Positions 47,220-59,562 of a stretch of 64,000 nucleotides of DNA are shown piece after piece. The DNA comes from Bugula neritina (lineage: Eukaryota > Bryozoa > Gymnolaemata > Cheilostomatida > Bugulidae). The stretch lies in the NCBI GenBank assembly GCA_964035545.1, contig OZ037767.1:22199628-22263627 (forward strand), given 5' to 3'. The notes under the pieces were generated by a model. That model searched no databases. It saw only the letters and a list, made by a program, of their open reading frames with translations, and was not told the DNA's origin. Position numbers and translations under genes: made by a program. Each line of letters starts with the position of its first letter. Within the stretch, counting starts at the first letter, position 1.

Positions 47220-50200
47220 CGCATGTATGTGTGTGCGTTTGCGCGTGCATGCAAGCAAACATATGTATGTATGTATGTAAAATATATGGTGATAAATATA
47301 TATAATTTTCAAGCATAGAATAGGACCAAGCTGCGTTATCAGTGACAGTAAAAAAGGACATCAACACAAAGTCAGTCAGCTATGAGAAGGTTAAGCCTGT
47401 GATTAGTTGAGAGGAACTTACAGAGCTGGTGCCAGGGTTCAAGAAATCGGCCAGACCAACTACTACAAGCCCAAGAATGACAAACAATATGCCCAGCCAC
47501 ATCTGGTTGGTTATTATTTTACGAAGGAAGATGACGGACAGGAGAGCAGTAAATACAATCACAGCACCTAAAATATTAAATACAACTCAAAATAAATATT
47601 ATATCTGCACAAGGTACCTTAAACTAATAAACTCACATATGTTTATAATCATCATCCCTGTGAGAACCCCAATGGTAATGACTTTTGAGTGACAGAAAAA
47701 CAATTTTATAACCCTGTGTTTACTAGGTCAGTGCCCTAACTACTAGACCACGGCTGCTCCCTGAATCTGAACTCTGAAGGACCTTAATCTGATATGAGCA
47801 TAAACAACATAAGACTCAATTGAAGAAGAGAACTGTAATATAATGTTTAGGCACCATGTGTCAAAGTCAAGCTGAAGAGTTGACTACCTTTAACACAAGT
47901 TAGTAAACTTTTTATAACAAAAAATTCATCATTATGCAAAATAAAAAATAATATAAAGTAATAGACTTTAAGGTTGAAGTTGAACAGCCAAACTAAATGC
48001 TAAAATTGTTGCGATAGTGAACAATAAAATCAATTTTTAAAGGGAGGACAACTATAAATGGCAGCAAAATATAAATTTTCACAAAAGTTGCATACTTGAA
48101 AATGTAAAATTAGTGCAATTACTCATTCATATGACTTGCTTAATCACTCACTCACTCACGCACTCACTCACTCACTCACTCACTCACTCACTCACTCACT
48201 CACTAATTCACCACACTCACCTCACTCAATAAATTGACATCCCCTCAACAAACAACATATACAGTAACAGTTAACACAATATAATCACTGAATATATATG
48301 ATTCAGTGGAACTAACCTCGAAGCATTTGAAAACTCGAAGCATCGGTCATGTTTAGGCCAATGTACATAAGTGTGGTACCGCACATGTCACACAGGGCTG
48401 CAGGCCAGAAAACCAGAGGGTTAAAACTCTGGTTTCCATCAATCAGCTTACTCAATCCAACAGACACTTCTTGGCCACTTTCGGTTTTTCTCTTTGCCAT
48501 CAGAAACGCAATTTTAAACACCAACAAGCATGTGAATTCTCCAAGAAACATTCCCACAGACTAAAAATAACGCAAGAAAAGTAAAGTGCTCACAATAAGA
48601 GAAAATTTCAAGGTTTATGTTCAATTGCTGTCACAGATATGACACCCATACAATGCACTCATAAACTGGTAAACTTTAATTGATCATTTCATAAGACAAC
48701 TTGGTTTGTTTTGATATCACTTCTTGTTAAAAAATTCACAAATCCTGTTCTTTTTATTTAAGAGGTAGCATAATAAAAATAAACATGGCAGTTTCCATAG
48801 CTATTCAACTTGAAACAGTTTTTCTTTAAAACTCATTACAGCTTTTATTACAGTACACATGTAGTTATTCATTCCACCAATATGCCTAATTAGCTATTAC
48901 AAATGCATTTTGAAAGTGCAGACTTGACTAAAGTATGAATAGATTGAATAAGCAAACAAGTGTTAAAGTTGTGTTCAACCATGAATTTTGTACCAAAACT
49001 ATAAGCTACCTCTCAGACTTCTCTATTAGTACATGAACAACTTTGAGTTTAAAGGTCAACTATCATGTGATAACAAACATTGTAGTGATGGACAAGCAGT
49101 GATGTTTCAACTTGGAGATAAGAAGGCTATGAGATTTTGCTTCCGTTTTTAGATAATACATTGTACAGTAGTAAACATTTTTAAAAACATGAAAAACACA
49201 CATCACTTGGTAACAAAGTATTGACATATACAATCATCTTTAATATTCATTCAAATAACACAAAGTTTAAAAAAAAACTGTTTAAATTACTTTTACATGT
49301 ATGTTTAGGAACATCACACAGCTATGAAATTTTTGTAAAAATACAATTTAAATTTCTTTCTGTCCTAAAATCACAATATTTTACTGAAGATGTTAACCGC
49401 TAACCAGTTTTTGAATTTCAACACCATATTTCATGAGTTATAAAATATTTGGACATTGAAGCTAATACCAAGAAAGTTGTATTTTTTACGTCATGTACAG
49501 CAGACAGTATTTAATAAAATATTTTCTGCAATTATTACTAATTTTCTAAGTTTGATTAGATAATTTATGCAAGCAAAACATGCTAATGACCAATGTTACC
49601 TACTATAACTTTGACTGATTCACTATTTAAAATCTGTTTTCCTCATACACTTACATTCTTATTGTTATTCAGCAGCTAGCTCCAGAGTTATTTCTACTGC
49701 CTAGTGGATATGGTATGAAGGAAGCAGCCGGGATCTAGGGGTTAGAGCACTGGCTTAGTAAAGCTGAGGTCATGGGTTCAATCCCCAGTAAAGACCATTG
49801 GTGATGTTGGGAAAAGCATCCAGCCATAATTGCTCCTGTGCCACATATAAATAAGTCCTTAGTCCTATTTGAAAAATTCCTTTCCATCAGGGGCTCTCAC
49901 AGGAATAGTTACTATAAGCTTGGGTGAGTATTGAATATGATATGTAGCAGCCACCATTCTAATACAAAGAATGTCTAAACCAAGTACCAACAAACCTTAA
50001 AATCACCTTGCACAGTAAGTTTCACATTGAGCACGCCTATATCTCAACACAAGATAATTTCAATATCAAAAGTTACTATTTAATGCACAGTGCTCTTACC
50101 TGCAAAAACGGATGATCAAATCGCCGTAGGTCAGCATACTTTTCACCATAATACGGGTTTCCCGTACCATTAGATGTATCAGCCCACCTATAAGCGACAC

Positions 50201-50728
50201 CATAAGCAAAAAGCTTCCAAACAACAAATCACAGCATAGAATCTGTGCAAAGATAATTTTTGTTAAAACAACCAAACCAATTTTGTCTCCCAGCACAACT
50301 TTTAATTATTTAAAGCTAAAGTGCTATTATGAATTGTAAAAAAATTTACAAAAAATGTTCACAGATTTGGACCTCAAGTTTAAAAGCTCTAACAAATATT
50401 TACATTGTCTCACTTTTAATGATATTGTTAGTCTAGGCAGCTTATTACTAAGTATTGATTTACAACTTAGAAAATATGCACTCGAATCTCATTGGCCAAC
50501 TTCATTGTTTGCAACTCTGTATAAATATTAGGTTAATTTATTGATGAAATATATATTTATAATACTACTTGAAGTTCAAATCAAAAAAATATTTACACAT
50601 ATAATATTCCATATAAAAATTACAGCTCACTCAAATTTAGTGAATACTTACTTGGTTGACAAAGTGTTTATAGAACCAGTAATGAGCATAAGCCCCGACA
50701 AAAAGAACTGGTAAACGGTCCAAGCCAT
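44508..50728 (-). CDS. SLC35F6: Solute carrier family 35 member F6
   Basis: Nine exons: 50652-50728, 50100-50187, 48317-48560, 47422-47567, 47005-47149, 45666-45833, 45266-45424, 45011-45082, 44508-44563. The total is 1155 nt, giving 384 aa, all in phase. Recognised by MAWTVYQFFLSGLMLITGSI at the N-terminus, VGMFLGEFTCLLVF, PALCDMCGTTLMYIGLNMTD-like sequence, SSFQMLRG, LGLVVVGLADFL, MAQIITACQMVYEEKF, GFGTLSLLLIPMYYI and FFNFSGISVTRELSATTRMV. These match human SLC35F6 (C2orf18) nearly throughout. The family has ten predicted membrane helices (EamA/nucleotide-sugar-transporter fold) and is reported at lysosomes and mitochondria. The C-terminus EAEPLLS is an acidic dileucine-type sorting signal. 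Introns carry an 18-bp minisatellite, TA and CTCA repeats, and SINE copies. Confidence 0.95.
45893..46990 (+). repeat. 18-bp minisatellite (TATATTAACTACACACAG)n
   Basis: About 60 head-to-tail 18-bp units with AACTAT/AACTAC/ACCTAC variants, in the SLC35F6 intron between exons 5 and 6. It ends only ~15 bases from the exon 5 donor. Because 18 is divisible by 3, it creates long spurious open frames on both strands. Confidence 0.95.
47159..47215 (+). repeat. (TA)n microsatellite
   Basis: About 28 TA units in the SLC35F6 intron between exons 4 and 5, followed by a short purine/pyrimidine-alternating tract. Confidence 0.9.
47640..47760 (-). mobile_element. tRNA-derived SINE copy, reverse orientation
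   Basis: On the minus strand GGAGCAGCCGTGGTCTAGTA begins a tRNA-like head with an A-box-like TAGTTAGGGCACTG. It continues to ACCATTGGGGTTCTCACAGG, which matches the body of the copy at 49720-49935. The B box is degenerate. Confidence 0.6.
48145..48204 (+). repeat. (CACT)n microsatellite
   Basis: About 15 units of CACT with one C-to-G variant, in the SLC35F6 intron between exons 3 and 4. Confidence 0.9.
49720..49935 (+). mobile_element. tRNA-derived SINE, best copy
   Basis: The head GATCTAGGGGTTAGAGCACT resembles a pol III A box in tRNA context. GGTTCAATCCC is a near-consensus B box (GGTTCRANNCC) about 35 bases on. The body includes ATTGGTGATG, AATTGCTCCTGTGCC, TAAATAAGTCCTTAG and CTCTCACAGGAATAG, shared with the copies at 47640 and 57236. 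It is inside an SLC35F6 intron. Confidence 0.75.
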
Positions 50729-52221
50729 ATCTTCAACTTTACTTGTAACCTATAAGCATAAGCGTAAGCTAATATTACTGCAATTTCTAATAAAAGCGAT
50801 ATGCATGGTTGATAATGATACTTGGTTTTTTATATTTTCATTGCATAGTTTTTCATGTGAGCTCTACTTTCAACTTAATTTTTTGTTACGCTTTGACTAT
50901 CACAAGTCTGATAACAGATCTGACTGATAGGATTGGTGACATAATCTTAGACTGCAAAGTAGTAACCATTTACACTACATAAACAGCATTCAGGGTCAAT
51001 AGTACAAACATTCAATATTTAGTGCCGGTTCACTGTGACTCAGCCACACTGATGTCTAGTAGTACTTGTAGTAGTAGTAGTTCCAGTAACCGGTAACGGT
51101 TGACCGCAATAAATATCATTAGATTTAATAGTATTTGACCAACTATATTTATTAGTTAATTAGAATGTCATGTAAACTTAATCACTAGTGACACTGACTA
51201 GTGTCACAATAACTATAAGTATAACTGAATCAGTATTGCATTGACTTTGAGTAAACACACACTGAACAGTGAATAGGTGATCACAGCCACTTTGAGTTTC
51301 AGTGTGACTTGGAGTTAGAGTCAGTTGCCGTTAGACTAGGTAAAATTATAATTATAATTTATATTATTATTAAAATAAAATTTCAATAATAATAATAATT
51401 GTATTTGTTAATATAAATATTAATTTTCATATTGATAATGATAATAATAGTAATAATTCATATTCACTATTCAGTATCTTCAGTATAACTCAGTATTCAA
51501 ATTCAATTTCATATATTAATATTTTTATTTTTGATTTAATTGAATTTCAATTAATTTATAAATAAATTGAATGTAAATTTCAAAAACAAACCTAATTTGA
51601 TTCACAATAACTTTGACAGTTGACTTTCTGTTTCACTGGATCAGTTTCACTTTCAGTATGAATATAATTAAAAGTATAACTATAAACTATAAGATTTAGT
51701 ATGACTATCACTATGATTATGAGTATCAGTATCAGTATGACTTACCCAATGACTATGAGTTAGAGTATGGGTATAACTAAAACTAAAAGTAAAACTTAGA
51801 GTTAGACTTAGCTTACACTTACTCTTATTATTACTACAACTATATTATAGTTATACTGATGGCGCTTGAAGTTAGGTATAAAATAACTAAAAGCAAAAAA
51901 TTAAACGTGAACGATATCAGTATAATATACTTACAGTTTCAGCAAATCCTTCTCACTCAAGTCGCCAGCAGATGGCGAAATGGAAGTATAATTAGAAATT
52001 ATGATTGAAATTGGTGAACTACAAGGGTTCACGTGATCACTCATGTGATTCAAGTAAAATGCTATCATAAGTGGGAGGGGGCGGGTTATGACAATGGGAA
52101 ATTTTAATAATTTAATATTGTATCGGAGCAGCAAATAAAAACCGACAATTGAAAGAGTTATCCTACCCACTTCACTTTGAACACCGTGTTGACTCACTAC
52201 TGCAGAGTAACATAAAAAAAC
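50729..52221. other. Divergent promoter region between SLC35F6 and PSMB6
   Basis: About 1.5 kb separates two start codons that face away from each other. The middle (51330-51870) is AT-rich low-complexity sequence like that at 5300-5960. No promoter motif could be assigned with confidence. A minus open frame at 51931-52197 lacks recognisable features. Confidence 0.55.
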
Positions 52222-55200
52222 ATGGCGTCAATTGCTATGAACTCAGCAAATAACCAATATACAACTAATATTAACTCTTATGGCATCACGCAACCGGAGT
52301 GGTTGACTTCTGAACATTGTACAGGGGTAAGCAATAAAAATTTAACTTTTATTTTTTATATGGTATGATTTAAAGTTGAAAGTTAAACTTGAACTTAAAG
52401 TAAAACTTGGAGCTAAAATCGAAATGTTTATGTTGATTGCGAATGAATGATTATCAATCAACTCATCACCATGATGATGATGATCATTATGACAATCATA
52501 ATTACTATCACTTTCACCGGGTATTTATTTTAAATCTTGGGTATTTAAACTGTGGTGTAGAGCTAATTAGAAATTGACAATTGTTATTGGCGTGATGAAA
52601 GGTAATGTCTTCTCATGCTGATCATGGTTTATACATGTTCGTGTTGATGTTAGAGCCGTTTTCGCACAATTTGACCTACCAATTATAGAATAGCTTGCAT
52701 ACTCTTCTTGCAGACAGCTTTGTAGTGTAGATAAGGTTGTCCATGATTTTGATTTTCTGTGGCTGGTGTTTACTGTAAACGGTGTATTTAAAAATGCATT
52801 TTTATGCCAAACATGGCCATGCCAGTGCAGTTTGTGTTTTTCGAAAGGTCAGCTCTATTAAATGAGTTCCTTGATAAGGTATATAATCATAATCGTCTAA
52901 GGTGATGAATATTCGTGCATCCGTATTTTACCCCAACTGCATCATTGCGAACAGCATTCCTTCGGTAAAGAACTAACCTACTTAGTATTGGTTACAAGTC
53001 CATGCTCTTCCCAATCATACAATCATTTGACATTTTCTGTGGTGAAAGTATTTTGGTGTTTAGTCAATTGTGGTCTGATACTCGTTGGCATAGCGTATGG
53101 CAGTCTGCTGAGTTAGCTCCTCGCGGTATTCAGAATTTGTCATTGCAGTCATAATGTTTTAGAGCCCTGTTGATGTTGTGTCACTATTTATTAAATATCG
53201 TCTAATAGTCAGGAATAAGTATACAATAATATTTTTTCAGTGTTAATGTTAGAAGATGTACAAATGTGCATTTTGTCATGTAGACTACAATCATAGCTGT
53301 GCAATGCCAAGGTGGAGTCATTATCGGGGCTGATAGTAGGACATCTACTGGAGCATATGCAGCTAATAGATTCACGGACAAGCTGACACATGTCACTGAT
53401 CAGATATACTGCTGCCGCAGCGGTAGCGCTGCTGATACACAAGCTGTGACAGATGCTGTCAAACATCATCTAGGAATCTATAGGTACGTTTATCTTTCCA
53501 CTCTTTGTCTTATATCCCGAGTTTTCATTAATTAGTAGTTCACTCACTTTAACTAAAATAAATCCTGATAACTGTAAAGCTCTGGCGGTTGTTAGAATAT
53601 TGGGAGTTGTGCTTCTCCAAGTCTTGTACTGAATAGACATGAAATGATAATTAAATCTTATATTTTCAGGTCACCTCAAGATTAGGTTGTGACCAATCAA
53701 GGTGCATATAGAGATCTTATTATATTAACTTTTCTATGTGCCAATTCCGTGTACTTATGTGTTGTGCTGGGCCTTTGCATGGCGATTTTTCACATAAAAA
53801 TGCATTACAATTCTTTTATTAAGAGATTAATACAATAGCGTTCACCTAGGTAAAAGTTGATACTACTAAATGTTTATTTAGTTGTATGATATTATAGTTT
53901 TTATTCTACAATGTCAGAATTCTAAAACTATTTTCTTTATTTTCATAATATTGCCCAAGCTTGTTCTTTGATAATATGTGTTTAAAGTTTTTCATGTACA
54001 AAGAATGTATGTTTGTTGACTATCTTTCACCAGAATGCAGATGGAGAAGGAGCCCACTGTACATACAGCTGCTAATGTGTTTAGAAATATATGTTATGAG
54101 TACAGAGACCAGCTGCTTGCTGGAATCATTGTTGCTGGCTGGGATAAAGACAATGGTGGCCAGGTACTTGTAATCTAACTGGTCTATTATTAACTGTATG
54201 TACTATATTCTATTATAGTATGTTTTATTATAATATTTATTTATAATATGCTAGATTTTGTTATATTTTATTCTATTATATTCTGTGAATGCTTCTTTTT
54301 CAATTTTTAATAGTTCAGTTTTTCCGACAGTAATTTGTAAAACAGTTTAATTTTTCTCTTTGCTTTTGACACTTATACCAGAATGTAAATAAAAGTTATG
54401 CTATTTTTGAATTACGTGCTGTCGTTATACCATGTTTAGATTATGCAGTTTTAAAAGTGCACTGGTGAGCTCTTCTAATGAGACCATATAGTATGTATGA
54501 ACCTTGTGTTTATAAAAGATATGCTGATAAGTTTTGGAATAGAGAATTATGAACATTCTAATGCTTATTAGTTGATTGATTTAGTCAATTTCCTTTTCGT
54601 TTCCTTTGACTAACTGAGCATTTTATGAAACTCTTGATATATGCACATATCTCAAATCAGATTGAACTCTGTATTAGCTGGTGAATTTGGACTTATTGCA
54701 TTGTTTCACTAGTTAAGGATTCCTTCTCCATTGAATGGGATTCTTAAAACATGTCATGCAATGACATGTTTGAGTTAATTTGAAATGTGTTAGAACAACA
54801 GTTATTATTCTATCTTGGAGAAATGTGCTTTTATTTTGCTAAATTAGGTTTTGTTTGAATTATAAACATCATAGAGTTATAGAAGTTGTCTTCCATCACC
54901 TAAACATGTCTCATATGATTACCAGGTGTTCCGAGTGCCAATTGGTGGGTCACTAATACAGCAGCCACTAGCAATGGGAGGTTCTGGTAGTACGTATATC
55001 TATGGGTACGCTGATGCAACTTACAAAGAGAACATGACGAAAGAAGAGGCTCTCCAATTCTGTGCTAACTGTAAGTGTCACATGACAATCAACTCTGTCA
55101 CATGACATTCAACTATTTTAGAGTGTTTGGAATGTCTTGGGACTGTGGGCTAGGTTAAGAGTTATTACTTATTATATCTATACTTTAGTTTATTATCAAA

Positions 55201-55758
55201 GTGAAGCGTAGTAAGTCGAGTTGAAGATAGTCAAAGGGTTTTGGTTCCCGACCTCTTGTATAGTATACTATTAGAGTGACTCGTTTAGTGTACTACTCTA
55301 TTTGATTAGTCATTGACTGGCCAGCAAACTATGCAACTCTCTCTGAATACATGTTCTAATCTTCTGCATAAATTTCAAGTACTGCAGTCGCAACTACATC
55401 TTATCTAAAAATGAAAATATAAATTTTCAGCTGTGTGATGATTTGACAAAGTGACTTAGGAATTTCTAATTGTATAAAAGCAGCTTCGGTGTTTTTATTT
55501 GGTGAATATTGCAATTGTTAAAAGTTTATAGGGTTGGTTTAGTTTTGGCGATGTGTACCGGTTATACAGTTTTTCTATACTGATAGAATGAGTAAGCCTT
55601 TAATAGTTTTTTTATCACTATTCTGTGTAGGCATTTCTCTGGCCATCAACAGAGACGGCGGCAGTGGTGGAGTGATACGACTGGCAGCAATCACCGAGAC
55701 TGGCGTAGAGAGACACGTTCTGATGGGTGATCAACTTCCTAAGTTTTATGAAGGATGA
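52222..55758 (+). CDS. PSMB6: 20S proteasome subunit beta type-6 (beta-1, caspase-like)
   Basis: Five exons: 52222-52326, 53284-53483, 54034-54163, 54926-55070, 55631-55758; 708 nt, 235 aa (human is 239). The propeptide is residues 1-35 and ends in Gly. The exon 2 boundary falls exactly at the maturation site, so Thr36 becomes the nucleophile Thr1 ([19 protein letters not shown]). Mature D17 (GADSR) and K33 (FTDKLT) are present, as are [11 protein letters not shown] and the [10 protein letters not shown] segment with the catalytic Asp/Ser pair. [13 protein letters not shown] and [20 protein letters not shown] are characteristic of beta-1. The subunit performs post-acidic cleavage in the proteasome core. 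Nothing is broken. Confidence 0.98.
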
Positions 55759-56446
55759 AAATTTGTTTATTAATTCCAGTTAGTTTATTATATTTGTTTT
55801 TGTGTATAATGCTGATATTCTGATATTCACTATGAATAATAATTAAAGTCATTTAAAATAAACGATTACCTCGAGAAATACTAGATTTGCTTTCTTAATT
55901 ATAGATCAATGGTTTCCCAAGTTATTTACAGGTAGTGTTGAGCTAAATATAGTAATTTTTTAGAGTAATTGGTGTTGCACAAACTTGTCAACGGGTGTAA
56001 TTAGTTAGAATTGCAGACTTGCAATGATTAAAATTTCTTTTAATTCAATTATCCTCTAGTAATCACAACTAAAAGACCAGGTAAAATCACATGTAATAAT
56101 TAACATTTATGTAGTTCTCGGTAAAAAAAATGAGCAAATTCGACTCTGCACTAGTCATATGAATAACCTAGGCTGGTATTTTACATCCGTTCAACCAGTG
56201 AACATTGTTTTTGATGATAGTCTTGAATCTCTCAGCAAGTATAATATGTGTCTTGACTGATTGCTTTTGGGAAAAGCCTGTTATGTGTGCTACTGCCCAA
56301 CTATCTGTTCTCAAGTTAACATGTTAGAAGTGGTATAATAAGTGTATTACTATTTAGTTCAGGTATATGTATTCGATTATAATGTGGATTGATATAGAAT
56401 AGATAGCAAAAAGTGATGAATATATGAATTAAAATATTAATCAAAA
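55759..56446. other. Convergent intergenic gap PSMB6 / Ly6-like gene
   Basis: The 3' ends of two convergent genes. Apart from the PSMB6 poly(A) signal, nothing was recognised. Confidence 0.5.
55857..55862 (+). promoter_or_regulatory. PSMB6 poly(A) signal
   Basis: AATAAA about 100 bases after the PSMB6 stop codon. Confidence 0.6.
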
Positions 56447-58326
56447 CTAATATAATAGAACTGCATAAACGTTGAGCCAGGCCAACAGTAGCCATTTAGT
56501 TATTTGGAGTTGGGTTCCCTTGCTGCAGGATATGCACATCTGAAAAGATAGCAAAGCAATGACAACTCTAATGTGTAAATTTAGGTAAAAAGACCAACAG
56601 AATTCACTACAATTCACTTGCTTTAATAGTTTAAAGTATTTGACTGTAAAGAATAGAATACTCTGGTGACTAATCACCAGATAACATACTTTTTGTATAC
56701 ACACTCCATCGTCTCTCCAGAAACTGGAGCAATATGTGGATTCAGCTTCATCATATTTCACTTGTATGTTTGTGTCTGGTGTTATTACATTGTAGAGACA
56801 ACCTTTCAGCGTATATTTTTCTTTCTTTAATACCTATAGCAGTTTTGTGAACAATAAAGTATAAATGCTATTTTATCTCGATTTAAAAGTAAATCACGCA
56901 TGTGATGAAGAAAATTGTAGCTCCAACACATTAATGCAGTCTGTGTATTATATAAATCATATATATATTTTGTATACTTTAAAATCTATAATATTGTTTC
57001 AATTAATTTGCAATAAATTTTTACCTGTCTTAATTATATTATTTAATTGATAGTAATGGCAGCAGAAAACATGAAATTATATAACTTGTAAACAACACTT
57101 TCTATTTTTGCAACTGCAATGAGTTATATAATATATCTACGAATAATTGTGTTGATTTTTTAATTTATGTTTTGTGAGTTTACAACACTAATGCACAGGT
57201 ATTTAATTAAGTTTCAAAATAATGTTTGCATTACGGGATCTAAGAAGTATTGGTGATGTTTAGGAAGAGCATTCAGTGATAATTGCTCCTGTGCCCCATC
57301 TTAATAAGCTCTTAGCCCTCTTTAACAAGAATTTTTTCCATTAGGGGTTAATTTTCGTTGAGACGGTGGCTATAAATGTGCTGGAGTGTTTTTACGTAAT
57401 ATGGAATTGAGAACCTCTGGAAGTTAATAAATTCTCAAAACGATAAAATTTAAGCAATATGGCAGAGTTATGTAATGTTCAATAGTTGCTATGTGTTCAA
57501 ATAAAGAATATTTTCTACTTAAAAATAGCCTCTTTCTTTAGCTATAGCAGCAGAGAGAAACTTTAAGCATACGTTTAGCATTGAAATGTATGTGTCTAAA
57601 GTAAAACATAGTGAGCTGTAACGTATTGCCACTGTCAATAATTACACTCGAGAATTAGCAGTATAATTATTATTACACATGGGAGAGTGTTAGTATTTAG
57701 AGTTATCTCACCCAGCAACCTTCCTCTACAGGACACAGATCTGGAGTCTCCTTGCAGCTGACTAAGTCTTGGTCTACGCTGTCAGCATGAATACTGCATG
57801 ACTCACATTCTGTGTAGTTCTGTGCTTTTCCTACATGTCACATATACTTTATACTATCAAAACCTATTATATATTATTATTGCATATTATTAGTATATAA
57901 TACTAGTATATGTTATTATTATAATATACTATATGTTATTGCTATATGTTCTATATTATTATAAATTATCATTATATATTACTTTATACTATATATTATT
58001 ATATGTTATATACGTTATATGTTATTGTTATATGTTATAAAACTGCATCATGAAGAATCATCACCAGCACTTTATAAAAGCTATAAAGCCTTATCTTCAT
58101 TCTATAGTCTAAAGTTTCAAGTTTTATTCACATTGTTTGTCCCATATTGAAATAAACTTTCAGTGAATTAAAAAAAATCAAGCATGTTTTTAAAATACAA
58201 ATCTGTATAAGTTAGAAACAGAGCAAATAGTTCATTGAAGTTCTTCAGCTTAAAAAAAAGTTTACCTGTAATTATAGCAGCTAAAAGCACAGCAAAACAG
58301 AAATATCTTTTCATCAGACTATCCAT
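56447..58326 (-). CDS. Ly6/three-finger-like GPI-anchored protein, 138 aa
   Basis: Four exons: 58266-58326, 57712-57830, 56690-56833, 56447-56539. Phases are 1, 0, 0 and lengths sum to 417 nt. Exon 1 is a signal peptide (MDSLMKRYFCFAVLLAAIIT). The mature part has ten Cys in the order YTECESC, LVSCKE, DLCPVEEGCW, LKGCLY, TYCSSFW, GVCIQKMC, SC. CxxC at the start and a GC in the middle resemble Ly6/uPAR (three-finger) domains, although the usual CC-xx-D-x-CN ending is not obvious. The C-terminus is a hydrophobic stretch (KWLLLAWLNVYAVLLY) right before the stop, typical of a GPI-attachment signal. It is probably a small cell-surface protein; its ligand is unknown. An upstream in-frame Met exists, but the chosen one fits the signal peptide. 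Confidence 0.75.
57236..57390 (+). mobile_element. tRNA-derived SINE copy, head deleted
   Basis: GGGATCTAAG is followed at once by ATTGGTGATGTTTAGGAAG, TAATTGCTCCTGTGCCCCAT and CCATTAGGGGTT. These match the body of the 49720 copy but lack the A/B-box segment. It lies between exons 2 and 3 of the Ly6-like gene. Confidence 0.65.
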
Positions 58327-59458
58327 TTCAGCTCCTATAGCTAGTTTATTACTGACAGTTGGACCAAGTATACTCATCAATAATTGCATTATTAGAAAAG
58401 ATGTGTTCTCAAGCAGGTCACAACAAATAATATTATTGATCGGTTAATTGATCCCAGATTATTACAATATAAAGAGCAGCCATAGATATGTATGTACATT
58501 TGCTATATATAGTATATACAATATTTATATGCAACTATAACTACAACATTATGTTATATATTTATTGTTATACTGTTTTATTATGAGATGTCTAAAAATA
58601 TGACTTCAAAAGAGTTTTCTTCGTAAAGAGTGTTATATAAGTCTTATTTTCAAAAATATTTTGTAGTAAATAAGTAACGACCATTCCAAATAAGTTTTTT
58701 TATTATTGAGTTTGATTTTAAAACATGCATGATCAAACATAACATTATATAAACAACATATCTGTGACATATGGGATATTTTTGTTGTAATGTACATAGT
58801 ATACTTGCTCATAATATTTATATGAAAAATGTAGAGCTTGGTCATACAATATTAATATATTTTATGTATATATATTATTGTGTATAGTAATGCATTTCAT
58901 ATGGTGTAAAATAAAGCAGTTATGGCCCAGTTTAAGTGCTGGTTAGCAATATACCTTATGCTGCTTTTACATAATCAAATAATTGTTCTTCTATCTAAAT
59001 GAAAACATGGAGCACAAAAGGTCTCAATTGCAAAATTGTTCTAAGACATTGTGCTAAACCAACAAGTGTTTGGTTTTTGATTACCAAATAATGAATAATT
59101 TTGTTTCAATATCATGATAACATGTTTTAATTTATATCATAAATCTATAGCAGCTATATAATTTAGGAACTCTTTAAAAAAGTTAAATAAATAGTAATCA
59201 GTGCATTTTCTGTGTTCAATAACATCACGTGATTCCATGACTGTATAAAAGGATGATGGACAGAGTGAGCAGCAGTATTCGACCATCTGATTGGACAAGA
59301 CCAGCGCCTCCTAGCCCGTAAATGTCGCAGCTGATGCAAAACTAAAATTTCACAATTTTGAAAGTTTCAAGACAATGTTTAGTAGTGAATAGAGTTAACA
59401 TGGAAACAACAGGAAATAATATGAAAGAAAATGTGCCAAAATGTAATTATTAATTGAT
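58327..59458. other. Region upstream of the Ly6-like gene and left of the Polinton
   Basis: AT-rich, with no coding sequence recognised apart from a promoter-like element near 59225-59252. Confidence 0.5.
59225..59252 (+). promoter_or_regulatory. Candidate core promoter (E-box plus TATA)
   Basis: The palindrome TCACGTGA (59225-59232) is followed 12 bases later by TATAAAAGG (59244-59252) on the plus strand. No coding exon follows before the Polinton end at 59459, so its gene, if any, is unknown. Confidence 0.35.
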
Positions 59459-59562
59459 AGTAGTAGTAGGTGGATGGTCCTGGCTCACTCTTCTTCCACT
59501 GTCGAGTCTTCGACTCGCCAGTGTCAGAAGAGCGATCCAGGACGCATCCACCTACTACTACT
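59459..59562. repeat. 104-bp imperfect palindrome at the Polinton tip
   Basis: The left arm AGTAGTAGTAGGTGGATG...GTCCTGG...CTCTTCT...CACTG...CGAGTC is repeated inverted on the right with a handful of mismatches, around the centre GAGTCTTCGACTC. A degenerate third copy of the arm's start (AGGTGGATGGTTCTAGCTCA) occurs at about 59671-59690. Confidence 0.85.

Noticed and set aside
49720-49810. A functional tRNA gene
   Set aside because: A-box and B-box-like words are present, but no cloverleaf pairs well and the sequence continues into a body shared with other copies; a SINE head.
51931-52197. 88-aa minus frame next to PSMB6
   Set aside because: No recognisable domain; overlaps the likely PSMB6 promoter; probably chance.
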